Part shown: positions 6,481 through 8,621 of the stretch, one piece after another | Layout of the letters: each line of letters starts with the position of its first letter | How positions within the stretch are numbered: the first letter of the stretch is position 1 | Origin: Hyphomicrobiales bacterium | GTDB taxonomy: Bacteria > Pseudomonadota > Alphaproteobacteria > Rhizobiales > Aestuariivirgaceae | Direction: 5' to 3' | Assembly: GCA_027067085.1 (NCBI GenBank) | Contig: JAMOMM010000370.1 | Coordinates: 1-8,621 of the forward strand | DNA length: 8,621 bases | Notes under the pieces: generated by a model | What the model was told of the DNA's origin: nothing | The model's database searches: none | The model's input: the letters and a program-made list of their open reading frames with translations, nothing else | Position numbers and translations under genes: made by a program

Positions 6481-6489
6481 CAGATAGGC

Positions 6490-6508
6490 TTTACTTTTTA
6501 TTAACCAT
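6490..6508 (+). promoter_or_regulatory. Candidate CtrA binding site between argD and gcrA
   Basis: TTTA, 7 bases, then TTAACCAT matches the alphaproteobacterial CtrA consensus TTAA-N7-TTAA with one mismatch in the first half; TTAACCAT is itself a known CtrA half-site form. In Caulobacter, CtrA represses gcrA. The site is about 190 bp before the gcrA start and about 20 bp upstream of the argD leader mini-ORF, so it could act on either gene. Confidence 0.4.
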
Positions 6509-6564
6509 GATGATTACGACCTGCTTGAAGACTTGTTGGGGAAAACTTTAAAAAAGTGGCCTCT

Positions 6565-6594
6565 GATTCTTGCGCCTGATTCGCTTGATATAGT
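6565..6594 (+). promoter_or_regulatory. Candidate gcrA promoter with two embedded GANTC methylation sites
   Basis: TATAGT at 6589-6594 resembles a -10 element. No good -35 sits at the right distance. GATTC occurs at 6565-6569, around the expected -35, and again at 6578-6582, between the expected -35 and -10. GANTC is the CcrM adenine methylation site, and GcrA is known to act at sigma-70 promoters carrying methylated GANTC in this zone, often with weak -35 elements. A further GATTC lies at 6688-6692, just before the gcrA ATG. Confidence 0.35.
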
Positions 6595-6697
6595 AGGTTA
6601 GTATTTATCAAGCACGAAATGTAGCGTTTTCAAATATGCGTAATAACAATAGCGCGAAAGTTTTATCGACTTTTGCGAGCAAGGAAGGATTCTATCT

Positions 6698-7246
6698 ATG
6701 AGCGGCAACGATCAGGTGAAAAAACCTAAAAAGAATACATGGCCTGACGAAAGGGTGGAAATACTAAAGAAGTTGTGGATGGATGGTTTAAGCGCCAGCC
6801 AAATCGCTGCCCAGCTTGGCGATGGCATTACGCGTAACGCGGTTATTGGTAAAGTTCACCGCCTAGGCTTATCAGGTCGAGGCAGCCCAACACGGGTTGC
6901 AAAACCGCGCGCTCGTCGTCCTCGCCAGCCTAGTGCACCTAAAAAGGTTCAATCAGCCGGCAACGAAGGCTTGCGCCAGAAAATAGCAGCAAGTGCACTT
7001 GCAAAGCGTGAACCAGCGCCAGAACCTATTCGTTTGGTTGATATTCCTGAAGGTGAGCGCATTGGCATTTTGGGACTAACTGATAAGACGTGCCGTTGGC
7101 CTTTGGGTGATCCAGGTACGGATGATTTTTGTTTTTGCGGCCATTCACCACAAGCGGGCACGCCGTATTGCGACTACCATGCCAACATCGCTTACCAGCC
7201 CGCTGGTGATCGTCGTAGGGTCAAAAAAGTGGGTGTTACTCAATAA
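6698..7246 (+). CDS. gcrA: GcrA cell cycle regulator
   Basis: 182 residues, close to the family length. GcrA is an alphaproteobacterial transcription co-activator that binds sigma-70 RNA polymerase and DNA, preferring GANTC sites methylated by CcrM, and controls cell-cycle genes such as ctrA. The N-terminal DNA-binding domain is clear: WPDERVEILKKLW (15-27), then a helix-turn-helix with SASQIAAQLG (32-41) and TRNAVIGKVHRLGLSGR (45-61). A basic Pro/Ala/Arg-rich linker (about 62-115) follows. The C-terminal domain, which contacts sigma-70 in studied members, holds CRWPLGDPG (Cys132), FCFCGH (Cys145, Cys147) and YCDYH (Cys158, His161), a Cys/His pattern that could bind metal. AAGGAAGG (6681-6688) lies 9 bases before the ATG. 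The gene is monocistronic by appearance: a divergent region in front and a strong terminator behind. Confidence 0.95.
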   Translation: MSGNDQVKKPKKNTWPDERVEILKKLWMDGLSASQIAAQLGDGITRNAVIGKVHRLGLSGRGSPTRVAKPRARRPRQPSAPKKVQSAGNEGLRQKIAASALAKREPAPEPIRLVDIPEGERIGILGLTDKTCRWPLGDPGTDDFCFCGHSPQAGTPYCDYHANIAYQPAGDRRRVKKVGVTQ

Positions 7247-7287
7247 ACAATACATCGATATTGTGTAAGGATTTGTACAAATTTTTG

Positions 7288-7320
7288 GATGCATTCTGAA
7301 TTCAGGATGCATCTTTTTTT
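7288..7320 (+). terminator. Intrinsic terminator after gcrA
   Basis: Arms 7288-7298 and 7303-7313 (GATGCATTCTG and CAGGATGCATC) pair over 11 bp with one G-U pair around an AATT loop; the loop bases could extend it. Seven T residues (7314-7320) follow. The 5' flank lacks an A-run, so it works only for plus-strand transcription. It lies 41 bp after the gcrA stop and separates gcrA from pit. Confidence 0.9.
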
Positions 7321-7391
7321 ATGCCCAGATTAGCAGTGATTTCCATTGCTAAAAGTGCCAAGGCAGACTAAAACCCAGCCAATGATGACAA

Positions 7392-7420
7392 GTGACATTT
7401 TCATGACGGACGTGTAACAC
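7392..7420. promoter_or_regulatory. Candidate Pho box (PhoB binding site) upstream of pit
   Basis: Three 7-bp units stand at exact 11-bp steps: GTGACAT (7392-7398), ATGACGG (7403-7409) and GTAACAC (7414-7420). Read on the minus strand the first two give CCGTCAT-GAAA-ATGTCAC, close to the Pho box consensus CTGTCAT-N4-CTGTCAC. In Sinorhizobium meliloti the pit transporter operon is repressed by PhoB under phosphate limitation, so a box here fits the downstream gene. Position relative to the promoter is unproven. Confidence 0.5.
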
Positions 7421-7451
7421 AAAACTTCACGCACCCCTCACGTACCGTCGC

Positions 7452-7457
7452 TATACT
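7452..7457 (+). promoter_or_regulatory. Candidate -10 element for pit
   Basis: TATACT is a good -10 match 28 bp before the pit ATG at 7485. No convincing -35 lies 16-18 bp upstream. The rest of 7321-7484 shows no ORF or RNA gene that I can support. Confidence 0.35.
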
Positions 7458-7484
7458 GCCAATCTAGCTATGGATTTTAGTATT

Positions 7485-8621
7485 ATGAATACAAGTAGCC
7501 TATCAGTCCCCAATTTAATGAAACTAATGATTGCAATTGCATTCCTGTTTGCAGTTTACGTGTTTGCTACGCCATTGGCTACTGGCACTCAAGGTGGATT
7601 TTTACTCGTTGTTGCCGCTGTCATTGGTGGCTATATGGCGATGAACATCGGTGCCAATGATGTTGCCAACAATGTTGGACCAGCTGTTGGTGCTGGGGCA
7701 ATGTCATTATTTGCAGCTATTTTGATCGCTGGCGCGTTTGAAGCAGGTGGTGCGTTGATTGCTGGTGGTGAAGTTGTGAGTACCATCAAAAAAGGTATTA
7801 TCAATCCTGATCTAATTCAAGACAGCCAAACCTTTATTTGGGCCATGATGGCCGCTCTTTTGGCCGCCGCAATCTGGTTAAATGTGGCGACATTGGTTGG
7901 CGCCCCTGTTTCAACCACGCACTCAATTGTTGGTGGTGTGCTTGGTGCAGGCATTGCAGCGGGTGGCTGGGCAATTGTTAATTGGGCAACGATGGGAAAA
8001 ATCGCTGCCAGCTGGGTGATCTCTCCCGTGCTCGGTGGTATTATTGCAGCATCGTTCTTGTATCTGATTAAAAACTCTATTGTATATAAAACCGACAAAC
8101 TAGCCGCCGCCAAAAAGATGGTGCCGATACTCATTTCATTCATGGCGTTGGCGTTCTCAACCTATTTGGTTTTAAAAGGCCTAAAGAAACTTTGGAAATT
8201 TGATTTACTCTCAGCAGCTGGCATTGGTCTTGTTATTGCAATCACTATTTATTTCATCGTTAAGCCACTCATTGCTCGCGCTGCAGATTCGATGCCTAAT
8301 AACCGCGAAAGCGTCAATAAACTATTTGCCGTGCCATTGGTTTTTGCCGCAGCACTCCTCAGTTTTGCCCATGGTGCAAACGATGTTGCTAATGCAGTTG
8401 GCCCACTAGCTGCCATCAATGATGCCCTTGCAACGGGAGACGTTGTTAAAAAGGCGGCCATTCCTCTTTGGGTAATGGTTATTGGTGCAGGCGGCATTGT
8501 TGTTGGTCTGGCGCTTTACGGTCCTCGATTGATTAAAACCGTTGGTTCAGAAATTACTGAACTTGATATGATCCGCGCCTTTTGCGTGGCCATGGCTGCG
8601 GCCATAACGGTGATTATTGCA
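7485..8621 (+). CDS. pit: PiT family inorganic phosphate transporter, 3' end outside the window
   Basis: 379 codons are present and the frame runs off the window. It is a polytopic inner-membrane carrier importing phosphate (usually as metal phosphate, coupled to cations) at low affinity and high rate. The family's internal duplication is clear: the signature GANDVANNVGPAVG (56-69) is repeated as HGANDVANAVGPLAA (from His296), with Asn58/Asp59 and Asn299/Asp300 in equivalent places. APVSTTHSIVGGVLGAG and WVISPVLGG are also typical and match rhizobial-type PiT proteins. The start is ATG 7485; an ATG at 7470 in the same frame adds 5 residues, and neither has a strong ribosome site (GGA at 7472-7474 slightly favours 7485). 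No DUF47/OrfA partner gene lies directly upstream, unlike the S. meliloti orfA-pit operon. Confidence 0.93.
   Translation, partial: MNTSSLSVPNLMKLMIAIAFLFAVYVFATPLATGTQGGFLLVVAAVIGGYMAMNIGANDVANNVGPAVGAGAMSLFAAILIAGAFEAGGALIAGGEVVSTIKKGIINPDLIQDSQTFIWAMMAALLAAAIWLNVATLVGAPVSTTHSIVGGVLGAGIAAGGWAIVNWATMGKIAASWVISPVLGGIIAASFLYLIKNSIVYKTDKLAAAKKMVPILISFMALAFSTYLVLKGLKKLWKFDLLSAAGIGLVIAITIYFIVKPLIARAADSMPNNRESVNKLFAVPLVFAAALLSFAHGANDVANAVGPLAAINDALATGDVVKKAAIPLWVMVIGAGGIVVGLALYGPRLIKTVGSEITELDMIRAFCVAMAAAITVIIA

Noticed and set aside
6507..6551. Short plus-strand ORF (MMITTCLKTCWGKL) before gcrA
   Set aside because: No Shine-Dalgarno and no link between its codons and gcrA; likely chance.

Overview
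This window looks like ordinary chromosome from an alphaproteobacterium, most likely of the order Hyphomicrobiales (Rhizobiales). The main clue is gcrA, a cell-cycle regulator essentially confined to Alphaproteobacteria. It is divergent from an argD-argF-hslO cluster, an arrangement I associate with rhizobial genomes, and is followed by a rhizobial-type PiT phosphate transporter. The base composition is more AT-rich than in typical rhizobia. I see no insertion sequence, tRNA, rRNA, CRISPR array or phage gene.

Layout. (1) 1-3116, plus strand: the last codons of a probable TVP38/TMEM64-type membrane protein, then a flavin disulfide oxidoreductase of the MerA/Lpd-like group, then a membrane histidine kinase with no response regulator in the window. 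(2) 3135-6299, minus strand: argD, argF and hslO, packed so tightly that argD and argF share one base and the argF stop codon lies inside the hslO ribosome binding site. (3) 6300-6697: a 398-bp divergent control region between argD and gcrA. (4) 6698-7246, plus: gcrA, closed by a strong intrinsic terminator. (5) 7321-7484: the pit upstream region. (6) 7485-8621, plus: pit, cut by the window edge.

The regulatory DNA is the most interesting part. On the argD side the leader contains a mini-ORF with a near-perfect Shine-Dalgarno sequence and tandem arginine codons (MRRSDSGG, stop). It is followed by several RNA stems, some mutually exclusive, and by a textbook intrinsic terminator a few bases before the argD ribosome binding site. 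Together these look like an arginine-responsive transcription attenuator, which I do not recognise as a described element. On the gcrA side there is a CtrA-like motif (TTTA-N7-TTAACCAT) and three of the region's four GANTC (CcrM methylation) sites, which fits the known CtrA/GcrA/CcrM circuit. Upstream of pit there are three 7-bp units at exact 11-bp spacing that resemble a Pho box.

The genes do three separable jobs: redox and membrane functions with sensing (1-3116), arginine synthesis plus a redox-activated chaperone (minus-strand operon), and cell-cycle control next to phosphate uptake. All functional assignments come from motifs and family knowledge; no database search was run.
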